Shown here: positions 1 to 6,679 of the stretch, one piece after another | Layout of the letters: every line of letters begins with the position of its first letter | How positions within the stretch are numbered: the first letter of the stretch is position 1 | Origin: an uncultured Actinomycetes bacterium | GTDB lineage: Bacteria > Actinomycetota > Acidimicrobiia > Acidimicrobiales > Ilumatobacteraceae | Direction of reading: 5' to 3' | DNA: 11,568 bases | Assembly: GCA_903925985.1 (NCBI GenBank) | Contig: CAIYHK010000082.1 | Coordinates: 1-11,568, forward strand | The notes under the pieces: model-generated | What the model was told of the DNA's origin: nothing | Databases searched by the model: none | The model's input: only the letters and a program-made list of their open reading frames with translations | Position numbers and translations under genes: made by a program

Positions 1-498
1 TTCAATTTTGAACTTGATCCGTTTATACCCGTCCGCAATGTAGCCATCAACATCTCGTAGAAGTGCACCTTGATCGCTCTTCAGACCCACAACCACACCT
101 GGCGATACGAATTCGGCTGTAATGCCGAAATATTGGGCAAGGCTTGTGTTTGTCATACGCAATTCAGCATCCAAGATCGCTTGCTGTAATGCACTGCGAG
201 CAAAACTTGTGTGTGGACTCCCGATACCCAGTTCGTCCACATCTGTTGCGGTGACTGCACCACGACTAGCAAGATCTGGACCAAAGGTGTTTCTGATCGC
301 CTGAGCTGCATTCCCGATCGTCTCATCGCTGTAACCAGCAACCTTCTCAGCGGCACACTCTCCCCATCCGGTTACGCCATCAGACGAGGTGAGCTTCACG
401 AGGAACAATTCGCGCTCAGAGCGCGACGAATGCGCTGACTCAAATTTCGACACCATCGGCATCGTCACATGAATGAGTTCGAGTCGGCTGATTTTCAT
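1..498 (-). CDS. menC: o-succinylbenzoate synthase / N-acylamino-acid racemase-like enzyme (3' end cut off by window)
   Basis: The first 166 residues of an enolase-superfamily protein are visible; the C-terminal half lies beyond the left edge. The N-terminal capping domain begins MKISRLELIHVTMPMV and carries a GVTGWGEC segment (residues 41-48), then a helix with ARSALQQAILDAE near residues 100-112. The barrel begins with a YKRIKFKIE stretch at the truncation point. Its KFK (162-164) matches the KxK motif whose second Lys is a catalytic base in the MenC/NSAR subgroup. Family members dehydrate SHCHC to o-succinylbenzoate in menaquinone synthesis, or racemise N-acylamino acids; sequence alone rarely separates the two. 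The other metal ligands and the second catalytic Lys are not in view. The ATG lies two bases after the stop of the acyl-CoA dehydrogenase, so translation is probably coupled. No other men gene is visible, so the symbol is tentative. Confidence 0.8.
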   Translation of the reverse strand, partial: MKISRLELIHVTMPMVSKFESAHSSRSERELFLVKLTSSDGVTGWGECAAEKVAGYSDETIGNAAQAIRNTFGPDLASRGAVTATDVDELGIGSPHTSFARSALQQAILDAELRMTNTSLAQYFGITAEFVSPGVVVGLKSDQGALLRDVDGYIADGYKRIKFKIE

Positions 499-500
499 AT

Positions 501-1745
501 TCACCGGAGAGTTTTGTTCCAAGGCCCTTTATCCATTCGCACCTCTTTGGGCAAGCCGAGCACGCGCTCTCCCACGATGTTGCGTTGTATCTCACCGGTG
601 CCACCACGGATGGTGTCAGATCGCGCCGCCAAGAAGCTCCACATCCATGACCGTGTTGAAAATGGCGCACCAGGCAGATCAATGAAGAAGTTTGCTGGTT
701 TCATGCCCCATGGCGTTGTTGATTCAATTCCAATGATATCCATCGCCAGATTCGTGAGCCGCTGGTGATACTCAGACCACATGATTTTGAAAAGTGAGCC
801 CTCAGGGCCTGTTGGACGATTGTTCAGCGCATCACTCAACATCTTGAGGCCGAGCCATCTCATAATCTCCACATCGGTGTGCGCCTTGGCTAAACGTTGG
901 CGCATTATCGGATCACTTAGTGCGCCGCGTTCGCGTGCCGCCTCAATGAGTGTATTCAGCTGTGCGCGATGAATGATTCCCCGCTGCGTGGGATCATTTC
1001 CCCGCTCCTCACTCAAGAGCACAGTGGATACTGACCAGCCTTTGTTTACATCACCGACTACATATTTATGGGGCGTTCTGGCATTTGTGAAGAAAACTTC
1101 ATTGAAGTCGTGGCTTCCACAGATGTTCACCACCTTGCGAACTTCGACCCCAGGCTGATTCATATCCACCAACATGAAGGTCACACCCTCGTGTTTTGGA
1201 GCTTCGGCATCAGTACGAACAAGCAGATAGATCCAGTTGGCAGTGTGTGCTTCTGAAGTCCAGATCTTTTGCCCGTTGATTACCCATTCATCGCCGTCAC
1301 GGTAAGCCGAGGCCGCAAGGCCAGCGAGATCAGAACCTGAATTCGGTTCCGAATAGCCTTGGCACCATTGGTGCTCACCCGACAAAATCCGTGGCAAAAA
1401 GTATTCTCTCTGCTCCTCGGTGCCTACTGCCATCAGCGTGGGCCCAAGTTGGTTTACACCAAGTGCAAGTTTCACGTCATCTAATTCGGCTCCGGCATAA
1501 GTGAGTTCCTCGTTGAGGATTACACGTTCAATGAAGCTAAGACCCGCACCGCCATATTCTTTTGGCCAATTGACTGCAAGCAAGCCGTTTTGGTGCAGCA
1601 CTTTCTTCCACTCTTCGGCAAACTTCTCACGTTCATCTTCCGACAAGGCACCTATCCCTTGCCAGCCAACCGGCAAGTTTGCTTTCAAGACTTTGCGAAG
1701 TTCGCTTCGATATATCTCGGCTTCTTTCGAGTAGCGAACCTCCAC
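501..1745 (-). CDS. acyl-CoA dehydrogenase (FadE type)
   Basis: A full-length 414-residue single-domain acyl-CoA dehydrogenase, an FAD enzyme that makes the alpha,beta double bond in acyl-CoA thioesters and passes electrons to ETF. Visible order: N-terminal helical domain (about 1-120) with NWPKEYGGAGLS (59-70); middle beta domain with QGYSEPNSGSDLAGL (129-143) and INGQKIWTS (156-164), the flavin-binding signatures; C-terminal helical domain ending in RGGTGEIQRN (380-389) and VGERVLGLP. In medium-chain enzymes the catalytic Glu directly precedes the Gly-Thr of this last motif; here that place is Gly (IRGGT). E246/E247 in LLSEERGN sits roughly where isovaleryl-CoA dehydrogenase and some actinobacterial FadE subunits keep their base, so activity is still likely. 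The start is GTG, whose G is shared with the preceding Nudix TAG, with AAAGG upstream. Substrate unknown. Confidence 0.93.
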   Translation of the reverse strand: MEVRYSKEAEIYRSELRKVLKANLPVGWQGIGALSEDEREKFAEEWKKVLHQNGLLAVNWPKEYGGAGLSFIERVILNEELTYAGAELDDVKLALGVNQLGPTLMAVGTEEQREYFLPRILSGEHQWCQGYSEPNSGSDLAGLAASAYRDGDEWVINGQKIWTSEAHTANWIYLLVRTDAEAPKHEGVTFMLVDMNQPGVEVRKVVNICGSHDFNEVFFTNARTPHKYVVGDVNKGWSVSTVLLSEERGNDPTQRGIIHRAQLNTLIEAARERGALSDPIMRQRLAKAHTDVEIMRWLGLKMLSDALNNRPTGPEGSLFKIMWSEYHQRLTNLAMDIIGIESTTPWGMKPANFFIDLPGAPFSTRSWMWSFLAARSDTIRGGTGEIQRNIVGERVLGLPKEVRMDKGPWNKTLR

Positions 1746-2431
1746 TACCGCGACCTTTCATAACGCCACGCACCGTCAATCAACCAGAGCCGGTGGCGTT
1801 CATGATCCTCACCACCACTCAACGCATCTCCATGCCACACGATGATTGTGTGGCCATCTACTTCACCAAAACTCGAGTAGTAGTGCTCTGGTTCACGATT
1901 CGAAGCCCAGCTCAATGCAAGATCAACGGATTGATGCTGCGATAGTTCATGCAATGTGTGCCATGTTGGTGGTGACAGGCCAATTTCTCCACCACTATGG
2001 CGTTTGATCGCATCGGCCGGAGCAAGCCAATCGTGATCGTGAATCTCAACACCATCAACTACCACTTCAGCATCGGTTGCACGCGCCAGAAACACCCATG
2101 CCGAAAATCTCTTCGTTAGGGCCTTTACAGGCTTTGGCTCCCACCGATTGAGGGGCACGAGCTCGTGGCTTTCCAATTGCAGGGCAACCTCTTCTTGGGT
2201 TTCTCTAACTGCTGCTTGAAGCGCCAAACCCAATTCACTTTCGTCATCAACGAAGTCACCTTTTTCAACTTTGCCACCAGGAAAAACCCAGAGTCCAGAA
2301 AATGTGTCGCGTTCCGATGCGGGGCGGCGAACCATAAGCACTTCTACACCCGCAGAACCATCTCGCAATATCGCAACTGTGCCCGATGGAATCGCAGGCG
2401 GTGGTGTTTCTTTGCCGTGCTCAATCTCCAT
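1745..2431 (-). CDS. Nudix hydrolase (NUDT19/CoA-diphosphatase-like Nudix box with insertion)
   Basis: A 228-residue protein with a Nudix fold. It enters with SGTVAILRDG, then GLWVFPGGKVEKGD (46-59), then AAVRETQEE (73-81), whose E77, E80 and E81 supply the usual Mg2+/Mn2+ ligands. The Nudix box departs from GX5EX7REUXEEXGU: the first acidic position is D59, about 16 residues rather than 7 separate it from the RE pair, and the late Gly is Ala. Lengthened boxes of this kind are known in the NUDT19 group of CoA diphosphatases. Co-transcription with acyl-CoA genes makes a CoA or acyl-CoA pyrophosphohydrolase role attractive, but this is inference. The C-terminal 70 residues, rich in His, Trp and Tyr (HYYSSFGEVDGHTIIVWHG), are not assigned to a domain. 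The ATG has no clear ribosome-binding site; TGA of the upstream gene is 48 bases away. Confidence 0.87.
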   Translation of the reverse strand: MEIEHGKETPPPAIPSGTVAILRDGSAGVEVLMVRRPASERDTFSGLWVFPGGKVEKGDFVDDESELGLALQAAVRETQEEVALQLESHELVPLNRWEPKPVKALTKRFSAWVFLARATDAEVVVDGVEIHDHDWLAPADAIKRHSGGEIGLSPPTWHTLHELSQHQSVDLALSWASNREPEHYYSSFGEVDGHTIIVWHGDALSGGEDHERHRLWLIDGAWRYERSR

Positions 2432-2479
2432 ATTGCAACTGTGTCAGGTTGAGTGAGTCGGTGAGCAATTCCCCAAAAG

Positions 2480-3703
2480 TCAGCGACCCAAGTACTTGAC
2501 CTGTTTCGTATCGGTCCACGTGCGCTGCGGACCGCATGCGGCACGAAGGGTCACAACACCGTTACGGAGAACTCCCGTTGACTTGAAATTGGCGAGATTC
2601 ACACCACTTAGCGACAAGCGCGCAGCACCATCTTGACTTAGACCAACCTGAGCAACTCTTTTCCAAGTACCCGTGCCACGGCGCGCTGAGATCACACAAG
2701 AGCCGGTCTGTGACGACACAACAACTATCTGTTCCCCATCACGGATCGTTGCCATTGCTCGACTAGGAGCTTTATATGGATGAACGATGCTTGCCCTGTT
2801 GCGACCCGGCTCTAGATCAAGCTGGAGCGTTGCGTTGCGACCTGTTCGCTTGCTGGCCGACAGCTTGGAATCGCTGAATCGGGCTGGGCTGACACCAGCC
2901 ATTGAGAGCAGCGAGTCAATGCTTGGGAGGGTGAATTGATTTTGGAAGCTGAACGTGCCCGTGCCCACATACCCTTCAAATTTGCCTGACGCACTTGTGA
3001 TTTCAGTTTGTGCATCTTGAAGACGGATTGCGACACAACTAATGACCCGCGTACGGTTGCATAGGGTCGTCGAGTCAAAAGGATCGAAGATTTCCAAAGC
3101 GCCCTCGACACTTCCCACTAACAAACTTGTTTCTTCGCCTTCAAAAATGATCAACATATTGCAGACGAATGGGATTAGAGAATCCGAACCGATGGCCGTG
3201 ATATCGGCGCCACCTGGAATAGCGCCCCCAAATCGCATTTGAATTGTGACAGTCGGCGTTGCATCAATATCGCAGAGCATGTTGATTGCGCCCGACGGGG
3301 TTCCAAGAAATTCACTCATCGCGGGATTGCTAATTGTGCCCGAGATTTCTTGTGGTTCGCTTGGAAACCCAATCTCGAGTCCACATTCCAATACGACATC
3401 TGCATTGGGATCAGAAAATGCCACTGGCATGTCTCCGAGCCGTTCAATGACGGTGAATTCGGGATCAGATTCCGAAAACAAATTCGTTCCAGCTACCGAA
3501 TCAACTATGCAAGACATGTCGACAAGTGAGGCTCCGGTTATTTGGGACCCAATCAACTCTTGGAAATCAAAAGTCGGAACAAATTCCTCGTAGCCGTCTG
3601 GAAGTGGGGGCAGAGCTGAAGGCTTCACCGAAGCCGATGTCGGTGACGCGACAATGAATAGCCCGGCAGCAAGCGCAACTAATGGAGCAATGAAGCGTTT
3701 CAT
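2480..3703 (-). CDS. secreted Cys-containing protein of unknown function
   Basis: I do not recognise this 407-residue protein. It starts with a clear Sec signal peptide: MKRF, then a hydrophobic stretch to about residue 19, then a likely signal peptidase I site after TSA (about residue 24). No lipobox Cys is present. The mature part has eight cysteines (65, 107, 144, 181, 215, 223, 336, 390), an even number consistent with disulfides outside the membrane. Residues about 45-260 alternate short beta-like runs with Gly/Ser/Thr/Asp-rich turns. A basic Ser/Arg-rich linker follows (about 275-315), and then a second beta-rich part with SCVISARRGTGTWKRVAQV and a final Cys near the end. No catalytic motif stands out. 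Its ATG is 9 bases after the oxidoreductase stop with GGGGA just upstream, so it is read from the same transcript. Adhesive or ligand-binding roles are possible but unsupported. Confidence 0.85.
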   Translation of the reverse strand: MKRFIAPLVALAAGLFIVASPTSASVKPSALPPLPDGYEEFVPTFDFQELIGSQITGASLVDMSCIVDSVAGTNLFSESDPEFTVIERLGDMPVAFSDPNADVVLECGLEIGFPSEPQEISGTISNPAMSEFLGTPSGAINMLCDIDATPTVTIQMRFGGAIPGGADITAIGSDSLIPFVCNMLIIFEGEETSLLVGSVEGALEIFDPFDSTTLCNRTRVISCVAIRLQDAQTEITSASGKFEGYVGTGTFSFQNQFTLPSIDSLLSMAGVSPARFSDSKLSASKRTGRNATLQLDLEPGRNRASIVHPYKAPSRAMATIRDGEQIVVVSSQTGSCVISARRGTGTWKRVAQVGLSQDGAARLSLSGVNLANFKSTGVLRNGVVTLRAACGPQRTWTDTKQVKYLGR

Positions 3704-3712
3704 GTCCCCATT

Positions 3713-4687
3713 CTAAGGGGTCTCAAACTGGGGCAAGACCTTACGCTCAATAAGGTCAAGCGACTCAGCGGCCACATCGGGGTCGAGCCCTCCCATCAGC
3801 GGGTGGAGCATCAACATAAAGCTGCTTCGCGCATGCGCAACGGCTTCGTCGGGAGTCATCACCGCATAGGTGCCGCTCGCACGGAGTAGGTCGGCATTAT
3901 CCACCTCTTGATACGGACCAAGATTCCCGTTCTCACTCAGCCAACGCCCATAGGAGTTCGACTCATGCAACGCGTGCGGTGCGATTTTCGCCCAAGCTCG
4001 ATCGGGATCCTCGCTCACATGGATGAACATTGGACCAGACGCACCGCCGGCGATTCCGGGTTCTTTGCCAAGGTTTTTGCACTCTTCGAAATAGACCGAG
4101 ACAAGTTCGGGAACCGTAGGTACAAATCCATCAGCAATTCGCGCCGCACGACGCGCCGCACCTTCGGAGGAGCCGCCCAAAAGCAACATCGGGCCACCCG
4201 GTCTCAATGGTTTAGGTAGTACCTGAACCGTGCGGCCTTTGTATTCAAATGGCTCACCAGTCCAGGCTTTGCGCAACGCATCCACGCTCTCTTCAATCTC
4301 CTTGAACCGGCCCTTGAAGGGTCGGTTGAGTAGGTCGAATTCTTCTTTTCGATATCCGGCTCCGATCGTGAGATCGATGCGTCCACCACTTAAGAGATCA
4401 AGAACTGCCATGTCCTCTGCCAAACGAATTGGGTCATAGAGCGGAAGTAGCAGAGCAGACACCATTGCCCGAATCTGTTTTGTGGCCCCAAGCACCGTTG
4501 CGGCTGCCATTAATGGTGAAGGCAAGTACCCATCGTCGGAAACATGGTGTTCGGAAAACGTGACCGTGGTGAAACCGAGCCGATCAGCCCACTGCACCTG
4601 CTCAAGCATCGCTGCATACAACGTGGCGTGATCTTTGCCGAATGGAGCCGAGCGCAAGTCATATCGAAGTCCCAGTATTGGTCGCAT
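3713..4687 (-). CDS. LLM-class (luciferase-like) flavin-dependent oxidoreductase
   Basis: A 324-residue TIM-barrel protein of the bacterial luciferase superfamily, which uses FMN or coenzyme F420. Visible family marks: LGLRYDLR at the N-terminus, SEHHVSDDGYLPSP (45-58), the LDLLSGGRIDLTIGAGYRKE run (about 96-115), the flavin-phosphate region LLLGGSSEGAARRAARIADG (168-187), and a C-terminal TPDEAV helix start. In actinobacteria many such proteins use F420, but nothing here decides the cofactor or substrate. Start choice: an in-frame GTG at 4696 would add three residues, but AGGTGG at 4698-4693 lies five bases before the ATG at 4687 and overlaps that GTG, so the ATG is strongly preferred. It is the first gene of the leftward operon, and its promoter must lie in the gap shared with tesB. 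Confidence 0.92.
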   Translation of the reverse strand: MRPILGLRYDLRSAPFGKDHATLYAAMLEQVQWADRLGFTTVTFSEHHVSDDGYLPSPLMAAATVLGATKQIRAMVSALLLPLYDPIRLAEDMAVLDLLSGGRIDLTIGAGYRKEEFDLLNRPFKGRFKEIEESVDALRKAWTGEPFEYKGRTVQVLPKPLRPGGPMLLLGGSSEGAARRAARIADGFVPTVPELVSVYFEECKNLGKEPGIAGGASGPMFIHVSEDPDRAWAKIAPHALHESNSYGRWLSENGNLGPYQEVDNADLLRASGTYAVMTPDEAVAHARSSFMLMLHPLMGGLDPDVAAESLDLIERKVLPQFETP

Positions 4688-4785
4688 ATCCCCCACCTAA
4701 CCACAACGCAGTGCAGTCGCATTGCGCACCCAAGAGAGACTAATAATGAGGACGACCATTCTGGTCATCTAGATACGGGGGAAGT
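4688..4785. promoter_or_regulatory. divergent promoter region between oxidoreductase and thioesterase genes
   Basis: This 98-base gap separates two divergent starts and so must hold promoters for both operons. On the plus strand TAATAA (4741-4746) is a reasonable -10 for the thioesterase, and GGGGGAAG (4777-4784) is its Shine-Dalgarno site. On the minus strand an ATGACC -35-like hexamer and TATTAG -10-like hexamer, 17 bases apart, flank the inverted repeat at 4751-4769. These hexamers are weak matches read by eye; the regulatory role of the gap is secure, the exact boxes are not. Confidence 0.5.
4751..4769. promoter_or_regulatory. operator-like inverted repeat GACGACCA-TTC-TGGTCATC
   Basis: Two 8-base arms, with five inner base pairs perfect (GACCA/TGGTC), then one mismatch, then two more pairs, around a 3-base centre. 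It sits downstream of the candidate thioesterase -10 and between the candidate -35 and -10 of the divergent oxidoreductase operon, where a bound dimer could repress both. The half-site TGGTC also occurs in FadR-type GntR operators, but in those the arms face the other way, so no regulator is assigned. Confidence 0.4.
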
Positions 4786-5649
4786 ATGTCCAATGCCCAC
4801 TTGCAGGGTCTACTTGATTCATTTGCGCTAGCAGAAGTTGCCCCCAACACATACAGAGCTCCTCACCTACCTGAAGGACGCGGTGTTGTGTTTGGAGGTC
4901 AACTTCTCGGGCAGGCGATTGTCGCCGCCACTCGCACCCACAGTTCCAAGCGCGTGAAGTCGATTCAAACGGTGTTCGCAAAAGGCTTGCGTGTCACAGA
5001 TCCAGTTGACATCAAAGTTGAATCCCTTTACGAGGGTCGCAACATCGGCGGTGTATCGATTGATTTTGTTCAGGATGGGCGCACCTGCGCGAGCAGTCTT
5101 TTGCTAACCGACGTCGATGAAGCAGACCTGATCCACCATCAAACTCCAGTTATGCCAGATGTTCCCGCGCCTGACCCAACAAAGGCGAGGTGGATTAATA
5201 CTGGCGCACCCGAAACCCTAATCGTGGGTGATTTTGATTATCTGGAGCCAGCGATGGTGCGGCCACCTACATTGCAACTCTGGATTCGATTCGCTGGCAC
5301 ACCAACAGATGATCAGTCACTTCATCGCGCGCTGCTTTCACACGCAACCGACGGATGGCTGATCGCAACCGCAATGTTTCCGCATGAAGGCATCGGGCAA
5401 GCGATGGCACACCTGTCTGTTTCAACTGGGGTACTCACTCAGTCGCTGGCATTTCACGCTGATGTAAATGTGAACGATTGGATTCTGATTGATCACGAAG
5501 CGATGTACGCAGGTGGTGGACGCGTTTACGGCCGCGGGCATGCATTCACACAAGATGGCAAGCTCGTTGCTTCCTTCGTGCAGGAATCACTGGTTCGTAA
5601 TTTCCCACAAGGACAAAATCCCGCTGGCAAAGAAGCAACCATCTTTTGA
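4786..5649 (+). CDS. tesB: acyl-CoA thioesterase II (TesB-like)
   Basis: A 287-residue double-hotdog thioesterase that hydrolyses acyl-CoA to free acid and CoA in the cytoplasm. The first hotdog holds GRGVVFGGQLLGQAIVAA (31-48) and ends near SLLLTDV. The second holds HATDGWLIATAMFPHEGIG (186-204), the FHADVNVNDWILI segment (223-235), GRGHAFTQDGKLVASFVQE (249-267) and a final VRNFP. Comparing by eye with E. coli TesB, the catalytic Asp corresponds to D189 and the Gln to Q266. The catalytic Thr position (ATIDHS in E. coli) aligns with GVLTQS (216-221), so Thr is Val and the Asp of IDH is Thr; T219 is nearby. Length matches the family. Start: ATG preceded by GGGGGAAG. The next gene overlaps its stop as TGATG, so the two are translationally coupled. 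Confidence 0.92.
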   Translation: MSNAHLQGLLDSFALAEVAPNTYRAPHLPEGRGVVFGGQLLGQAIVAATRTHSSKRVKSIQTVFAKGLRVTDPVDIKVESLYEGRNIGGVSIDFVQDGRTCASSLLLTDVDEADLIHHQTPVMPDVPAPDPTKARWINTGAPETLIVGDFDYLEPAMVRPPTLQLWIRFAGTPTDDQSLHRALLSHATDGWLIATAMFPHEGIGQAMAHLSVSTGVLTQSLAFHADVNVNDWILIDHEAMYAGGGRVYGRGHAFTQDGKLVASFVQESLVRNFPQGQNPAGKEATIF

Positions 5650-6173
5650 TGAAGTTTCCATTCTCTGTGAGTCGCCAGACTCAAGGAATCATTGCAACTA
5701 TTCATGCCGTAGCCACCTGGTTCATGGTGGGTCTGATCTGGACCATTCATGTCCTCAACTATCCACAGCTTGGAACGGTAGGAAAACTCACCTACCAGAC
5801 CGATAGCGAATCGATTTACGACGCGCTGCAATCGGAGCATGTCGACAAAATTGGAAAGTTACTGATTGCACCTTGGCTTACCGAAGGAATCACGCTGATT
5901 GCGATTCTTGCTATCGCTTTTTTGGGCCCAAACCCAAAGCTTCGTGTGGTCGCGGTGATAAACGCAGCAGCGATGTCTGTAGTGCTTTTAATCAGCGGAA
6001 TTTGGTCAGCGCCCGCACACGGAAAACTGCTGGATGGTTTTGACCCCGACGTATTTGACACTCTGATGGCAGCAAACCTTGTGCGCACCATCGCATGGAC
6101 CATCTGTGGCATCGCTGCGATTCTGATTCTTCGCGACTTGCGGGAAGAACGCGATTCCGATTCTGCCAATTAA
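5649..6173 (+). CDS. four-helix integral membrane protein, unknown function
   Basis: A 174-residue protein with four predicted membrane helices: about 11-35, 71-93, 98-118 and 140-161. The segment between helices 1 and 2 (about 36-70) is polar and contains NYPQLGTVG and SEHVDKIGK. Between helices 3 and 4 lies WSAPAHGKLLDGFDPDVF. The last helix begins NLVRTIAWT, a pattern reminiscent of small DUF1772-like four-helix proteins, but I cannot place it firmly. Histidines 19, 34, 64 and 124 lie at or near helix ends and, with the conserved-looking NYP and NLVRT patches, suggest a buried polar site. The tail is charged (RDLREERDSDS). Start: the ATG at 5649 shares bases with the tesB TGA; an in-frame TTG one codon earlier is less likely. 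It ends 7 bases from the tRNA-Leu gene coming from the other strand, with no obvious terminator between. Confidence 0.85.
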   Translation: MKFPFSVSRQTQGIIATIHAVATWFMVGLIWTIHVLNYPQLGTVGKLTYQTDSESIYDALQSEHVDKIGKLLIAPWLTEGITLIAILAIAFLGPNPKLRVVAVINAAAMSVVLLISGIWSAPAHGKLLDGFDPDVFDTLMAANLVRTIAWTICGIAAILILRDLREERDSDSAN

Positions 6174-6180
6174 AACTTTG

Positions 6181-6264
6181 TGCCCAGGATGGGATTCGAA
6201 CCCATACGGTGTTGCCACCAGGGGGGTTTAAGCCCCCCGCGTCTACCAATTCCGCCACCCGGGC
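6181..6264 (-). tRNA. tRNA-Leu (anticodon UAA)
   Basis: The minus strand folds into a class II tRNA of 84 nt. The acceptor stem pairs GCCCGGG with CCTGGGC (one G-T wobble), with discriminator A. The D-arm is TGGCGGAATTGGTAGACGC. The anticodon loop CTTAAAC has anticodon TAA at 6230-6228, on a GGGGG/CCCCC stem. A long variable arm (TGGTGGCAACACCGT) is followed by the T-arm GGGTTCGAATCCC. Leu type, UAA anticodon and long variable arm all agree; it reads UUA and, by wobble, UUG. The 3' CCA is not encoded (CAA follows). Its 5' end is 13 bases after the HAD stop codon, so it is either processed from that operon's transcript or has a promoter inside the HAD gene. Confidence 0.96.
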
Positions 6265-6277
6265 TGGGTGAACAAAC

Positions 6278-6676
6278 TCAGGCTAGGCGTAATCGCGTGC
6301 GCACGGTATCCAAACCCCGATCATGTGGGTTAGAGCCCATAAACGGATCAACCGCAATTACATCCCAATGTGGTGGTAAATCACCTGGGGAATCGTCCAC
6401 AAAGACAGTGGGACGCAAGGGCTCAGGAATGTGATCAACCGAATAATGCGCAGCACCATTTCGATCCGGCTTTTCAAAAAACCCATGCACGTGATCGATG
6501 ATCCCGTGGTTAGCCGCCATCCGCTCGGCGTATTCGCTGCCACCTGCGCTCCATAGAACTACTCGAGCGCCAGAGGCAGTGATCGCTTGGAAGATCTCAA
6601 CGGTTCCTGGTCGCAATACATCACTGCGAATCGCGCCGATCACTGTGCCGTCTATGTCAAAAGCCCAAACACTCAC
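6278..6676 (-). CDS. small HAD-superfamily phosphatase
   Basis: A 132-residue, cap-less haloacid-dehalogenase fold protein. Motif I is DIDGT (7-11), with D7 as nucleophile and D9 as acid/base. Motif II is the Ser of LWSAGG (S43). K69 in FFEKP is a candidate motif III Lys. Motif IV is FVDDSPGDLP with D94/D95 as Mg2+ ligands. All catalytic residues are present, so it should be an active phosphohydrolase acting on a small metabolite; the substrate is unknown. At this size it lacks a cap domain, as in PNKP- or HisB-like minimal HADs. The start is GTG at 6676, three bases after the P450 stop, without a clear Shine-Dalgarno site, as expected for a coupled gene. Confidence 0.88.
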   Translation of the reverse strand: MSVWAFDIDGTVIGAIRSDVLRPGTVEIFQAITASGARVVLWSAGGSEYAERMAANHGIIDHVHGFFEKPDRNGAAHYSVDHIPEPLRPTVFVDDSPGDLPPHWDVIAVDPFMGSNPHDRGLDTVRTRLRLA

Positions 6677-6679
6677 TGT

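Noticed and set aside
440..682. Other open frames inside the acyl-CoA dehydrogenase and elsewhere (for example 2812-3111 and 8091-8543)
   Set aside because: They are shadows of full-length genes in other frames, with odd composition and no recognisable motifs.
4688..4696. GTG at 4696 as the oxidoreductase start
   Set aside because: This GTG lies within the AGGTGG Shine-Dalgarno site that is ideally spaced for the ATG at 4687.
6221..6238. GGGGGG-N6-CCCCCC hairpin as a terminator for the plus-strand membrane-protein gene
   Set aside because: It is the anticodon arm of tRNA-Leu read from the other strand and has no T-tract.
5992..6258. Minus-strand open frame running through the tRNA and the membrane-protein gene
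   Set aside because: It is largely the antisense of two well-supported genes, and its N-terminal residues are translated tRNA sequence, a common false call.
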